Shown: in pieces, positions 8,321 through 17,074 of the stretch
How the letters are laid out: the number at the start of each line of letters is the position of its first letter
Position numbering within the stretch: position 1 is the first letter of the stretch
Source of the DNA: Ilyobacter polytropus DSM 2926
Lineage (GTDB): Bacteria; Fusobacteriota; Fusobacteriia; Fusobacteriales; Fusobacteriaceae
DNA length: 64,000 nucleotides
Assembly (NCBI RefSeq): GCF_000165505.1
Contig: NC_014632.1
Location: 1,674,001-1,738,000 of the forward strand
Direction: 5' to 3'
Notes under the pieces: generated by a model
Seen by the model: the letters and a program-made list of their open reading frames with translations, nothing else
Told to the model about the DNA's origin: nothing
Databases searched by the model: none
Made by a program: the position numbers and the translations under genes

Positions 8321-10111
8321 TCAGATTTGTTCCGGAGATAAAGAGGATTTTATTTTTTCTATTGCCTCTATAAACTGTATTCCGTACCTTTCAAATTTCA
8401 CCTCTCCGACTCCGTGTATATCAAGCATATCCTCCTTGTTCAGAGGAAGATACCTGGCCATTTCGTGAAGAGTCTTGTCTGAAAAAACAGTATAGGGGGG
8501 CTTCCCCTCCTCTTTTGCTATTTCGTACCTCAGTTTCTTGAGAGCATCAAAATACTGCTCTCCCTCATAACTTATTTTTTTATCTACCTGTGCTACCTTC
8601 CTTACAAAAGTTTCCCTATTCTTTATAAATGAATAAGCTTTTTTAGTCAGCTTTAAAGTTGGAAATTCACCTTTCAGAACCTCTATATATCCGTCACCAA
8701 TAAGCAAGTCTATAATAGCTCTTACCTCCTTTTGCTTATACTCTTTCATAAGTGAGTAGGTACTTATTTTATTTAAATTCCACTTTAATATATTTTGATT
8801 TTTAGATCCTGCCAATATCCCTACTATCATATTGACCCCAAATCTCTCCCCGGTTCTTCCTATGCAAGAAATTACCTTTTGTGCTTCGATAGTTATATCC
8901 TCTGTCTGACCTGTATCTAGACAGTTGCTGCAGTTGCTACAGTTTTCTATTTTCTCGTCACCAAAATATTCTAGTATATAGGATCGTATACATTTCGAAG
9001 TATGACAGTAATTCACCATGGCATTTAGCTTCTCATATTTTACATCCATGATCTCACGGGAGTTATCAAACTGATTATTTTCAATAAAAAATCTCTGAGT
9101 CAGTATATCTTTAGGATTAAATATAAGAATGCAGTTAGCTTCAAGTCCGTCTCTTCCTGCCCTTCCTGCTTCTTGATAATAGCTTTCTATATCTTTTGGA
9201 AGGTTATTATGTATCACAAATCTTACATTAGACTTGTCTATACCCATCCCAAAGGCATTAGTAGCAACCATTATGTCTAGCTCATCTTCTACAAATCTGT
9301 TTTGATATTCTTCTCTTTCAGAGTCCTTAAGACCTGCATGATATTTACCTACCTTATATCCCCTGCTCAAAAGTTCATTATAAATAGAATCCACCTCTTT
9401 ACGGGTGGAGGCATAGATTATTCCTCCCTCACCACTGTGCTCTTTCAGATATTTTTTTATATATGCCAGACTGTTTACGCCTTTTACAGTAGTAAATTTA
9501 AGGTTTTTTCTGTCAAATCCATTTAAATATATATCGGGATCAAAATTCAAATTCCCAACTATATCATTTCTTACCTTGGGGGTTGCTGTGGCTGTAAATG
9601 CCGATATAACAGGTTTAGACTGAAGTTTTTTCAAAAACCTGGGTATCCCCAGATAACTTTTCCTAAAATCATGACCCCACTGAGATATACAGTGAGCTTC
9701 ATCTACTGCAATCTGAGATATGTTCTTAGATTTTATCTGTTCCAAAAAATATTCATTTTCCAGCCTTTCTGGTGCCACATACACAATTTTATATTGATCT
9801 AGACTTATATTTTTAAATATCTCATTTGATTCTCTCTGGGATAAGGAACTGTTTATATATACCGACTCTATCCCTAGGGAATTCAAGGCAGTAACCTGAT
9901 CCTGCATAAGGGATATAAGCGGAGAAATCACCAGCGTAATACCGTCAAATATCAGTGCAGGTATCTGATAGCATATAGATTTTCCACCTCCTGTAGGCAT
10001 TATCCCTAAGGTATCTTTTTTATTTAAAATATTTTTAATTATTTCTTCCTGACCTTCTCTGAAATCAACGTAACCAAAATATTTTTTTAAAATTTCACGA
10101 ATATTATTCAT
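8321..10111 (-). CDS. recQ: ATP-dependent DNA helicase RecQ
   Basis: A 596-residue superfamily 2 helicase. Walker A is PTGGGKS (39-45) and Walker B is DEAH (137-140) followed by the RecQ aromatic-rich loop CISQWGHDFR. Motif VI is QEAGRAGRDG. A zinc-binding cysteine cluster follows (CHTSKCIRSY and CSNCSNC), then a winged-helix RQC domain and a C-terminal HRDC domain starting near EGEQYFDALKKLR. RecQ unwinds DNA 3'-to-5' in recombination and replication-fork repair. The length and domain order are those of E. coli RecQ. The ATG has GGAGGTAAG immediately upstream. It is monocistronic. Confidence 0.96.
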   Translation of the reverse strand: MNNIREILKKYFGYVDFREGQEEIIKNILNKKDTLGIMPTGGGKSICYQIPALIFDGITLVISPLISLMQDQVTALNSLGIESVYINSSLSQRESNEIFKNISLDQYKIVYVAPERLENEYFLEQIKSKNISQIAVDEAHCISQWGHDFRKSYLGIPRFLKKLQSKPVISAFTATATPKVRNDIVGNLNFDPDIYLNGFDRKNLKFTTVKGVNSLAYIKKYLKEHSGEGGIIYASTRKEVDSIYNELLSRGYKVGKYHAGLKDSEREEYQNRFVEDELDIMVATNAFGMGIDKSNVRFVIHNNLPKDIESYYQEAGRAGRDGLEANCILIFNPKDILTQRFFIENNQFDNSREIMDVKYEKLNAMVNYCHTSKCIRSYILEYFGDEKIENCSNCSNCLDTGQTEDITIEAQKVISCIGRTGERFGVNMIVGILAGSKNQNILKWNLNKISTYSLMKEYKQKEVRAIIDLLIGDGYIEVLKGEFPTLKLTKKAYSFIKNRETFVRKVAQVDKKISYEGEQYFDALKKLRYEIAKEEGKPPYTVFSDKTLHEMARYLPLNKEDMLDIHGVGEVKFERYGIQFIEAIEKIKSSLSPEQI

Positions 10112-10197
10112 CTTACCTCCATATTTTATGGTGATTTTTTATTTTCCCTGATTATTCATTATATTCTTTAACTACTTTATAGTCCACAATAAAAAAA

Positions 10198-10237
10198 CCT
10201 GTAAACTGACAGTTTTTGACACTGTCTAGTTTACAGG
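10198..10237 (-). terminator. Terminator downstream of the PheC-like gene
   Basis: Arms CCTGTAAACT and AGTTTACAGG form a 10-bp perfect outer stem, with a second inner stem (GACAGT / ACTGTC), then AAAAAAA on the plus side (T-run on the minus strand). Confidence 0.85.
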
Positions 10238-10279
10238 TACTTATTTCTTTGGATTCTTTTGTTATAAATTTGTGTAAAA

Positions 10280-11038
10280 TTATTTGATATTTTCTCTTTT
10301 GAGTTTATCCATAATACCTTTTAATTCCATCTCATCCATTATAAAGTTAATCAAATTCAGCATTTCATTATCTCCTTTTGGAATTAAATAACCTAATTGA
10401 CTTTTCGTCATAGGATTTGCTGTCATTGGAGATGCCAGTTCTTTATATTCGTTTGCATAATGCATCGCTTCAGGAGTCTCTGATATCATAACATCTACCT
10501 CTCCTTTCATGACAGCCACCGGTACATCCAGATTTTTCTCATATCTTATTATTTTAGCCGATTTTATATTCTGATCAGCAAACTTTTCATTGGTTCCCCC
10601 TATATTCACTCCCACCTTCACACCTGGCTGGTCTATATCTTCTAGAGACTTATATTTTTGTTCGTCTGCTTTTCTAACTATAGGGCATTTACCAAATACT
10701 AGATATGGTCTTGATATTTCAGCTTTTAATTGCCTTCCTGTCCTTCTTGTTATTCCTCCCATGGCAATATCGAATTTGTCAGCTTCCAGATCCGTAATAA
10801 GATTTTTCCATGTAGTAGAAACAAATTCCAACTCTACACCTATTTCAGATGCTATATATTTTGCCACTTCAATATCATACCCCTCATAGTCCTTCCCGTT
10901 ATAGTAAGTAAAAGGTTTATAATCTCCAGTTGTTCCGACTCTTATTTTTTTATTCCTTAAAATACTGTCTACTCTTCCTTCAGCAAATGAAATCGCAGAA
11001 AATACCACGACCATTAGTATTAATAATATTTTTTTCAT
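10280..11038 (-). CDS. Periplasmic binding-fold protein, cyclohexadienyl dehydratase (PheC)-like or amino-acid ABC solute-binding protein
   Basis: A 252-residue exported protein with a cleavable signal peptide (about residues 1-19, ending SFAEG). The family-3 solute-binding fold is clear: RVGTTGDYKPFTYY, DIAMGGITRRTGRQ, GVNIGGTNEKFA. The combination TTGDYKPF, DQPGVKVGVNIGGTNEKFA and a late ISETPEAMHYA is closer to periplasmic cyclohexadienyl dehydratases, which turn prephenate or arogenate into phenylpyruvate or phenylalanine, than to ordinary amino-acid binding proteins. No ABC permease or ATPase gene is adjacent, which also favours an enzyme over a transporter subunit. The ATG follows GGGGGGATAAA. 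Confidence 0.72.
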   Translation of the reverse strand: MKKILLILMVVVFSAISFAEGRVDSILRNKKIRVGTTGDYKPFTYYNGKDYEGYDIEVAKYIASEIGVELEFVSTTWKNLITDLEADKFDIAMGGITRRTGRQLKAEISRPYLVFGKCPIVRKADEQKYKSLEDIDQPGVKVGVNIGGTNEKFADQNIKSAKIIRYEKNLDVPVAVMKGEVDVMISETPEAMHYANEYKELASPMTANPMTKSQLGYLIPKGDNEMLNLINFIMDEMELKGIMDKLKRENIK

Positions 11039-11232
11039 TTTATCCCCCCGATTAATTATTTAATAGTTAGATTTTACTTAAAAACACCATATAAATATAG
11101 ATGACAATTTTATTTAATTTTTGTTCGATATAATTGGTTATAGAGCAAACAAAATCATACTAAATATCTATTTTCATACAAAAGATCTGAAGGTAAAAAT
11201 AGAATTTTTGTTTATAAAATGATTAAAAAAAA

Positions 11233-11263
11233 AAAGAAACCAGGCACTTAGCTTGGTTTCTTA
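11233..11263 (-). terminator. Terminator of the PhnA/YjdM gene
   Basis: On the minus strand AAGAAACCA / TGGTTTCTT forms a 9-bp perfect stem followed by eight or more T residues. Confidence 0.88.
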
Positions 11264-11272
11264 ATTCAGTAT

Positions 11273-11611
11273 TTATATTTTTTTTACAAATTCAGTTTTA
11301 AGTTCCATAGCTCCTACACCATCGATCTTACACTTAATATCATGGTCAGCATCAACTAATCTTATATTTTTAACTTTAGTTCCTTTTTTTACAACAAGAG
11401 AACTTCCCTTTACTTTAAGGTCTTTTATTACACTTACTGTATCTCCGTCAACAAGTACATTTCCGTTGGAATCTTTGTATATTTTTTCTCCCTCTTCAGA
11501 ATTTTCAAGTTCTGGATTCCATTCATAAGAACACTCTGGACATACTAATAGGTTTCCGTCTTCGTAAGTATACTCCGAGTTACATTTTGGGCAATTTGGT
11601 AAATCAATCAT
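11273..11611 (-). CDS. yjdM: PhnA/YjdM-family zinc-ribbon protein
   Basis: A 112-residue protein of usual length for the family historically called PhnA. The N-terminal zinc ribbon is [23 protein letters not shown] (two CxxC pairs, residues of about 6-28). The C-terminal PhnA domain has [26 protein letters not shown] and ends in ELKTEFVKK. The family was named for linkage to phosphonate-use genes in E. coli, but it is not itself a phosphonoacetate hydrolase and its function is unsettled. No phosphonate genes are nearby. It is followed by a strong terminator. Confidence 0.9.
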   Translation of the reverse strand: MIDLPNCPKCNSEYTYEDGNLLVCPECSYEWNPELENSEEGEKIYKDSNGNVLVDGDTVSVIKDLKVKGSSLVVKKGTKVKNIRLVDADHDIKCKIDGVGAMELKTEFVKKI

Positions 11612-11698
11612 AATTCATTTTCTCCATTCTTTTTTAATATTATTAACTTAAATAATCACAGGGTAATTCTCAGTCTTTTGAATATTTTTTTATAAAGT

Positions 11699-11983
11699 TT
11701 ACCTAAAAGGAATTTCTTCCCATTTTTCATTTAACATGAGTGATATTTTTACACTTCCTAAAGGTAGTTCCTTTATCTCTGTGGGATCTTCTAAATCATC
11801 TGGATTTTTAAACTTTTCAAACCACAGTGTTTTTTCTCCCTTTTCTGGGTTTATTCCCTGAGTAGTTACATAATAACTATTATCAGGAACTTGAAATTCA
11901 ACACATCCATCTTCATAAATATTGAGAGAGGTTACTTTTGTTTCTATAACCACTTCTTTTCCTTGGATAATCTTTATCTTCAT
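11699..11983 (-). CDS. Uncharacterised small protein (94 residues)
   Basis: I do not recognise a family. The protein is acidic, cytoplasmic and probably beta-rich, with no Cys motif, signal peptide or membrane segment. Its middle contains VEFQVPDNSYYVTTQG and it ends NEKWEEIPFR. The ATG has AAGGGGGAAGCTC in front of it, so it is likely a real gene. It is co-directional with the PhnA/YjdM gene, 87 bases away, and might share its transcript. Confidence 0.6.
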   Translation of the reverse strand: MKIKIIQGKEVVIETKVTSLNIYEDGCVEFQVPDNSYYVTTQGINPEKGEKTLWFEKFKNPDDLEDPTEIKELPLGSVKISLMLNEKWEEIPFR

Positions 11984-12139
11984 GAGCTTCCCCCTTATTA
12001 TTTGTTAATTGTTATTTTACAATTATAAACCTTTGTCAAAAATAAGTCAAAATATATAAGAATTTAACTCATTCAAAATATTATTCCTGTCTAAATCATA
12101 CCACTATTTTTGTTTTTTTTTAAAAATCTAAAAAATGCA

Positions 12140-12184
12140 GTACAGAAAAAAGACCAGAGAATAACTCTGGTCTTTTTTCTGTAC
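12140..12184. terminator. Exceptionally long perfect terminator hairpin after pckA
   Basis: Two 20-nt arms (GTACAGAAAAAAGACCAGAG and its exact complement at 12165-12184) are separated by the loop AATAA. The stem contains the A/T runs needed for termination on either strand. It lies just downstream of the PEP carboxykinase stop. Confidence 0.88.
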
Positions 12185-12198
12185 TTTGAATTCAACTA

Positions 12199-13851
12199 TT
12201 ATTTAATTGACTCAAGTTTTTCAAGGATTTTATAAAGTGACTCACTAGCCTCATATGGAAGTCTGTTAAATTCTCTAAGTTCACCTATAAAATCAAGTCT
12301 AGTCTGGATTCTGCTTTGTACTAGATTTATATAGTTTACATCATCAAAATTTGGATTATACCCTTCTATCTCCATGTATTCAATATTATCCACAGGTCCA
12401 AACTTTTTGAATCCGCCTTTTTTCTCAATTATAGACTCTATAATCCCTAATGTAATTTCCGGTGTTATCTTCCTGTGAAGAAAAAAACCTGTATTAAGTA
12501 TATAGCACTCTATTTCTCTCTCTTTAAATAAAGACTTGAACTTTTTATAGTCATTACATAAAGGATAGGTCCTAAATGGATTTGCATAAGGCTCTATCAC
12601 CAGTTTATTACTGTCTACGCCCTTTAATAAATGCTCTGCAGAAGACCTTTTGGTGGCTAGGGTAGCCCCTAGAGTTGCTGCCAGTGTAGAAGAATTTACT
12701 TTCATTACAGGAGGCATACTCTCGTCTTTCATTAGCCAGAATATAGCATCACATTTTTTTTCAAATTTATATGCTCTGTTTGGTGACCAGTACTTTGATT
12801 TGATAGCCCTTCCATTTCCGTTTCTTATATCTTCTGTAACAGGGACTATCTTACCCTGGTCATCCATTGTAGCGGCACAGTTTTGCATAGTAAGAAGATA
12901 TTTATTGTCAGGAGAATCTGTAGGATAATCCTGGGTTTTATCAAAATAAGATGGCTCCATAGAGATTGATGAACCGTCGTCATTGGATATAATAAAGGCA
13001 TCATCATGAAGCACAGTTACATCATATTTATCCTTATGTTTTGCATGGGTGATGGTAGATTTCCCAGAACCTGACAGACCGAAGACTCCAGCCACAAACT
13101 TGTCACCATTTGGAAGGTTGTATCTCTTTTGCCCCCCGTGACACGGAGTATATCCACATCTTGTGGCAATGGTCCATGCCAGTGTAAGTGTTCCTTTTTT
13201 ATGTTCTCCGAAGTATCTCATTCCCAATAGGGCAGCACAGTTGTGATCTGAGTCAAAAAATGTGAGACCAACTGGATGATCTTCATGAGACCAGTCTGGA
13301 TCAGAGTATACAAAGATATCTCCCTCTTCTATCGTCTCAGAATTATCATACTTTACCTTTATTTCATCATTAAAATCTTGGAAGTTGAGCATCCATGAAT
13401 AAAGAACATTTTCATAACCTTCAGGAATAAGTAAGTGTGCCCTTACCATAAAGTCTTCATGCAGACCTACACATACTGAGGCTCTGTACATCTTCTTTTT
13501 TCTAGAGGAAAAAACAGCCTCCCTCAGCTTTCCTGCATATTCATTTTCATCAACGCCTCTGTCTCCAAGGATTTTTCTTGCTGCTGCAGTTCTTCCCGTT
13601 CTGTCTCCGTCGTTGAAGATAAGAACTTTAGAATCTTCCTCTAGACCTATTTCTTCAGTTTTATATATTGGCAGATCAGTTACTACTGTTCCCGGAGAGT
13701 TCTTTGCGAGATTATAAGCTTCTTTTAAAGTCCCCACGTTTATAACATTATTTCTGTAAAATGCTGTTTCCAGTATTGTACGTATTTTAGAGTACATCAA
13801 TGGTGTGTTTGTCCCTATATCTTTTTTATTTAGACCTAATAGTGTAGACAT
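12199..13851 (-). CDS. pckA: Phosphoenolpyruvate carboxykinase (ATP)
   Basis: A 550-residue ATP-dependent PEP carboxykinase. It has the kinase-1a P-loop GVFGLSGSGKST (about 256-266), the metal/oxaloacetate region AWTIATRCGYTPCHGGQKR, the second kinase motif TVLHDDAFII, and the C-terminal YANPFRTYPL segment. It interconverts oxaloacetate plus ATP with PEP, CO2 and ADP. In a succinate- or fumarate-forming anaerobe it may run in either direction. The P-loop reads SGSGKST rather than the common SGTGKTT. Length is close to the E. coli enzyme (540). GGGGG lies 8 bases before the ATG. It is monocistronic with a 20-bp-stem terminator. Confidence 0.94.
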   Translation of the reverse strand: MSTLLGLNKKDIGTNTPLMYSKIRTILETAFYRNNVINVGTLKEAYNLAKNSPGTVVTDLPIYKTEEIGLEEDSKVLIFNDGDRTGRTAAARKILGDRGVDENEYAGKLREAVFSSRKKKMYRASVCVGLHEDFMVRAHLLIPEGYENVLYSWMLNFQDFNDEIKVKYDNSETIEEGDIFVYSDPDWSHEDHPVGLTFFDSDHNCAALLGMRYFGEHKKGTLTLAWTIATRCGYTPCHGGQKRYNLPNGDKFVAGVFGLSGSGKSTITHAKHKDKYDVTVLHDDAFIISNDDGSSISMEPSYFDKTQDYPTDSPDNKYLLTMQNCAATMDDQGKIVPVTEDIRNGNGRAIKSKYWSPNRAYKFEKKCDAIFWLMKDESMPPVMKVNSSTLAATLGATLATKRSSAEHLLKGVDSNKLVIEPYANPFRTYPLCNDYKKFKSLFKEREIECYILNTGFFLHRKITPEITLGIIESIIEKKGGFKKFGPVDNIEYMEIEGYNPNFDDVNYINLVQSRIQTRLDFIGELREFNRLPYEASESLYKILEKLESIK

Positions 13852-14049
13852 CTCATTAACCCCCTGTGAACATTGTTAAGTGTAGTAGAATTATAACTAC
13901 TAAAAAACAGTTTGTCAATGTTTTTTGGTTTTTTTTTGAACATAAAAAAGGCAATGTTTAATCAAAATGTGTACACTATTTAGTTTTAATGATATCTCAA
14001 CTCTCTTTATAAATTAACAAATACCTGATTTTAGAGAATTTTTCCAAAA

Positions 14050-14072
14050 AAAAATGGGGAAACCCCATTTTT
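14050..14072 (-). terminator. Terminator of the SnoaL/NTF2-like operon
   Basis: On the minus strand AAAATGGGG / CCCCATTTT with a 3-nt loop is followed by a T-run. Confidence 0.85.
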
Positions 14073-14085
14073 AATCATTAAAAAA

Positions 14086-15099
14086 CTATAATTTTGGATT
14101 TAAAATTTGTTGAGTACGTTGAAAAATATCTAGCCCCTGCTGTTTTAGCCAAAAAGGTATATCTATGAGAACCCAATTTTCAGACAATTTATCTCCTTTA
14201 CGGTAATAAACATCTACCACCTGCATATCTGCCTTTATTTCTCCGCCAGGTAGACCTAAAAAACCTCCGATTGGTACATTTGATAGATTTGGCCATCCAA
14301 AAAAACATGCAAAATTTCCTTCTGCAAATCTACATACATGTCCGTTGAATTTTTTATCCTTTAAATTATTCCTAAAAGGCAATTGGTGCTGGAGCTGATA
14401 CCTAGGAATAGTATAACTGGCTCCTATACCTCCCGGTCCATACCAGATCATATCTTTAGACCAAGACTTTTCAAGAACTTCCGGTGGGCATCCCATGGCT
14501 CCGCTGTCATTTAAAGCTGAAAGATCATCAACCATCTTATTTACCAGGGCCAAGGTTTCTATTCCTTCATTTTCTGGAGCATCTTCAAAAAGTAAGCCGT
14601 TGTGATCCCTCGGTCCTGGATATACAAAGCATGACCCTGTTGAAGGTGGTAAAGGGTTGGCTCCAGCCTGAATCATAAATCCAATGATATCTATAAATAT
14701 TCCTGTTTTGGTTATTTTATCGTTCTCAACACAACTAAATTCAGCATATCTTAGATTTATCATTTTACCAGTAGGTCTAATACCCATCCACTCTTCATCA
14801 AAAAGTCCCATAAAGTGACCCATAGACATTACCCATTTCTCTCCACTGATTTCATTTGTGCCACCGATGAATATGTCCTGCCTTCTCTGCATTCGCTTCA
14901 AAGATTTTTTTAAAGGTATCCAAAAATTTTCTGCTGTCGCATCAGTTCCATGTTGTTCCCTAAAAGGATACACTCCTCTAAATAAGTAGTCTTCACTCAT
15001 ATACTCTTTTAATACATTTTTTATATCTTCCACTCTTGCACTTTCCAGTGCATCAAAATAATCTCTGACTTTCTTCTTTGCCTCTTGATATTTTCCCAT
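14086..15099 (-). CDS. Double-domain SnoaL/NTF2-like protein (ester cyclase/polyketide cyclase fold), second gene of the pair
   Basis: A 337-residue cytoplasmic protein built of two SnoaL-like alpha+beta cone domains. In the first, FREQHGTDATAENFWIPLKK, a GG..SGEKWVMSMGHFMG strand pair and RPTGKMINLRYAEFSCVENDKI are typical SnoaL strand motifs; the second, starting near MGCPPEVLEKSW, repeats the layout. SnoaL-fold proteins bind small hydrophobic or acidic organic molecules and catalyse isomerisation, cyclisation or hydrolysis. The actual reaction is unknown. Start moved to the ATG at 15099, preceded by GGAGGATCTA. It is the last gene of the LacI/symporter set, 26 bases after its paralogue. 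Confidence 0.8.
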   Translation of the reverse strand: MGKYQEAKKKVRDYFDALESARVEDIKNVLKEYMSEDYLFRGVYPFREQHGTDATAENFWIPLKKSLKRMQRRQDIFIGGTNEISGEKWVMSMGHFMGLFDEEWMGIRPTGKMINLRYAEFSCVENDKITKTGIFIDIIGFMIQAGANPLPPSTGSCFVYPGPRDHNGLLFEDAPENEGIETLALVNKMVDDLSALNDSGAMGCPPEVLEKSWSKDMIWYGPGGIGASYTIPRYQLQHQLPFRNNLKDKKFNGHVCRFAEGNFACFFGWPNLSNVPIGGFLGLPGGEIKADMQVVDVYYRKGDKLSENWVLIDIPFWLKQQGLDIFQRTQQILNPKL

Positions 15100-15125
15100 T
15101 AGATCCTCCAATAATTATCTGAATC

Positions 15126-16253
15126 TTAATTCTCTTCTTTAACCTCATCCCCTATACCCTCAATATGAATTTGTCTGTATACATCAAGTCCATCATAGGT
15201 CATCCACTCTTCTACAACCTTTCCATCTATCATCGTAAGATGAGAAATCCCAAGAATTTCTACCATCTTATTGGTTGGCTTCCCAAAATAACCAAGGCCC
15301 TCATGCACGCCACACAGTCTCCACCTGACAGCAACATCAAATCCATTTTCCTCTTCTCTGTCGTTATATGTTATCCGTTCTACTATAAAATTTGCATTGG
15401 GAAAAGAAGCAAATAAGCTTATGAGCATTCCCTGAATCTGCTGATGCCCTACCAGGTCTTTATCACATATATAATGCACAACTGCATTAGAAGCATAATA
15501 ATTTTCGACTTCATTAAATAGCCTGTAATTATAAATCTTAGAGATCATCTCAAGACAAATTTCCCCGATCTCATCTGACTTTGCAGTGTACAGGCTTGGA
15601 GTCAACTGTCCCTTCATATTTTCATTTATTCCCATACTTTCCATCCCTGAGGTAAGTTTTAAAACAGAATTATTTGCCATTTTCTTAGCTACTTCTACAG
15701 GATCGAATCCAAGTTGCTTTACAATCCATAAGTTGTCCCTTACAAGCCACTCTTCATAAATTTTATTATTTTCAACTGCACAGTCTACAGTAGTCCTGAA
15801 GCTTACCTTCTTTCCTGTTGCTGGTCCAAAGGAACTGTCATTCATGTTTGTAGCTGTAGATTGTATTCTGTGAGATGACATGTATCCTCTCTCACCGTGT
15901 CTCGACCAGATGACATCCTGACCGACGAGTCTTCTGTCTGGAAAAGAGAAAAGCGTCTCTAGGGTTCCTGCAATTACTGATTTTATACCGCTGACGTTAA
16001 AAGACCCAAAATGCATATTCACATTGTTGGAGTAGGTATCATAAATAATGCCTATGCCTTTTTCTTCCCAAATATTATGTGTTATTCGTATAATGTAATC
16101 TACAAAATCCTTATATTTTGAATCAAAACCCTTTAAATCCTGATTTTTACTGTCTAATTTTTTATAGTCATTATAATCTAAGTTCCGCACACTATTTACC
16201 TCTTTTGAGTCACCATAAAAAATTATATTTTCAATATTCATCTTTTCTTGCAT
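15126..16253 (-). CDS. Double-domain SnoaL/NTF2-like protein, first gene of the pair
   Basis: A 375-residue relative of the next gene in the operon, again with two SnoaL-like domains. The first (about 40-195) contains GIIYDTYSNNVNMHFGSFNVSG (split) and the strand FRTTVDCAVENNKIYEEWLVRDN. The second (about 225-370) contains YNYRLFNEVENYYASNAVVHY, GHQQIQGMLISLFASFPNANF and MIDGKVVEEWMTYDGLDVYRQ. No signal peptide or membrane segment is present. Such pairs are found with transporters and regulators in catabolic loci, but no defined reaction can be assigned here. The ATG follows GGGGGATATTAG. It is likely co-transcribed with the YczE-like and second SnoaL genes. Confidence 0.8.
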   Translation of the reverse strand: MQEKMNIENIIFYGDSKEVNSVRNLDYNDYKKLDSKNQDLKGFDSKYKDFVDYIIRITHNIWEEKGIGIIYDTYSNNVNMHFGSFNVSGIKSVIAGTLETLFSFPDRRLVGQDVIWSRHGERGYMSSHRIQSTATNMNDSSFGPATGKKVSFRTTVDCAVENNKIYEEWLVRDNLWIVKQLGFDPVEVAKKMANNSVLKLTSGMESMGINENMKGQLTPSLYTAKSDEIGEICLEMISKIYNYRLFNEVENYYASNAVVHYICDKDLVGHQQIQGMLISLFASFPNANFIVERITYNDREEENGFDVAVRWRLCGVHEGLGYFGKPTNKMVEILGISHLTMIDGKVVEEWMTYDGLDVYRQIHIEGIGDEVKEEN

Positions 16254-16314
16254 CTAATATCCCCCTTCTTTGAAAACCCTCTATAAAGATATTTTACCTA
16301 TGTCCCATTTAAGA

Positions 16315-16992
16315 TTAATTTTCCTCAAGATAAATTATTAATCTCTCACCAATAAATTTATCTATCAAATCCATGGTAGTCCCAACTCCCAAAGCGCATA
16401 AAACCGTACCTATCCCAACACCATATACCCCCTTTAGAAATACAAAGGATAATAGCACCGAAACAAATGTACAAAACAGATCAAAGCTTACCTTAAGTTT
16501 AGTAAATTTAAATCCACTTTTTATTGCAAGGGCAGTTACAAATCCGTCACCGGGACTGATTGTGATATTTGTCTTGATCATCAGATATATACCAAGAGAT
16601 ATTAAAAAGGTTCCCAGGGCAAGATGAAAAAACTGCATTACCAAGCTTCCCTTAGAAATAGTTGATATCATGAATATAGACATATCTACAAAAGTTCCAA
16701 ATACTATAGCAAATATTAATTGGGATAAGTTTCTTATTTTAAAATCTTTTCTAAGTATGATCCATTGAAACATTATAAGCCCTATAAAAAAAACAATACT
16801 TATAAAACCTACGGATCCTTTTGTTATTAAGCTCAGCACAAAAGAAACAGAACTTACAGGAGACACACCTAAATTTGATTTTATAGAAAAGGCTACTCCT
16901 AAAGCAAATATAAAAACACCAATTATATATATCAATATTCTTTTTAATATAGATTTTTTATTAAGAAGTTTAATTTTTTCAAAACACTCCAT
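16315..16992 (-). CDS. YczE/YitT-type integral membrane protein
   Basis: A 225-residue protein with five to six membrane segments and the family's GVAFSIKSNLGVSPVSSVSFVLS opening (split), a KTNITISPGDGFVTAL second repeat and a GIGTVLCALGVGTTMD end. YczE-like proteins are of unknown function, often near amino-acid or antibiotic genes. Here it sits between the LacI regulator and the SnoaL pair, all on the minus strand, so it probably belongs to the same regulated set. A paralogue is at 49180-49857. The start ATG follows GGAAGGAAAT. Confidence 0.8.
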   Translation of the reverse strand: MECFEKIKLLNKKSILKRILIYIIGVFIFALGVAFSIKSNLGVSPVSSVSFVLSLITKGSVGFISIVFFIGLIMFQWIILRKDFKIRNLSQLIFAIVFGTFVDMSIFMISTISKGSLVMQFFHLALGTFLISLGIYLMIKTNITISPGDGFVTALAIKSGFKFTKLKVSFDLFCTFVSVLLSFVFLKGVYGVGIGTVLCALGVGTTMDLIDKFIGERLIIYLEEN

Positions 16993-17074
16993 ATATTTCC
17001 TTCCACCTAAATACCTTTATAAAAATATATACACTTTTATAAAGGAAAACTACTGCTCTAAGTTACAGAGATGC

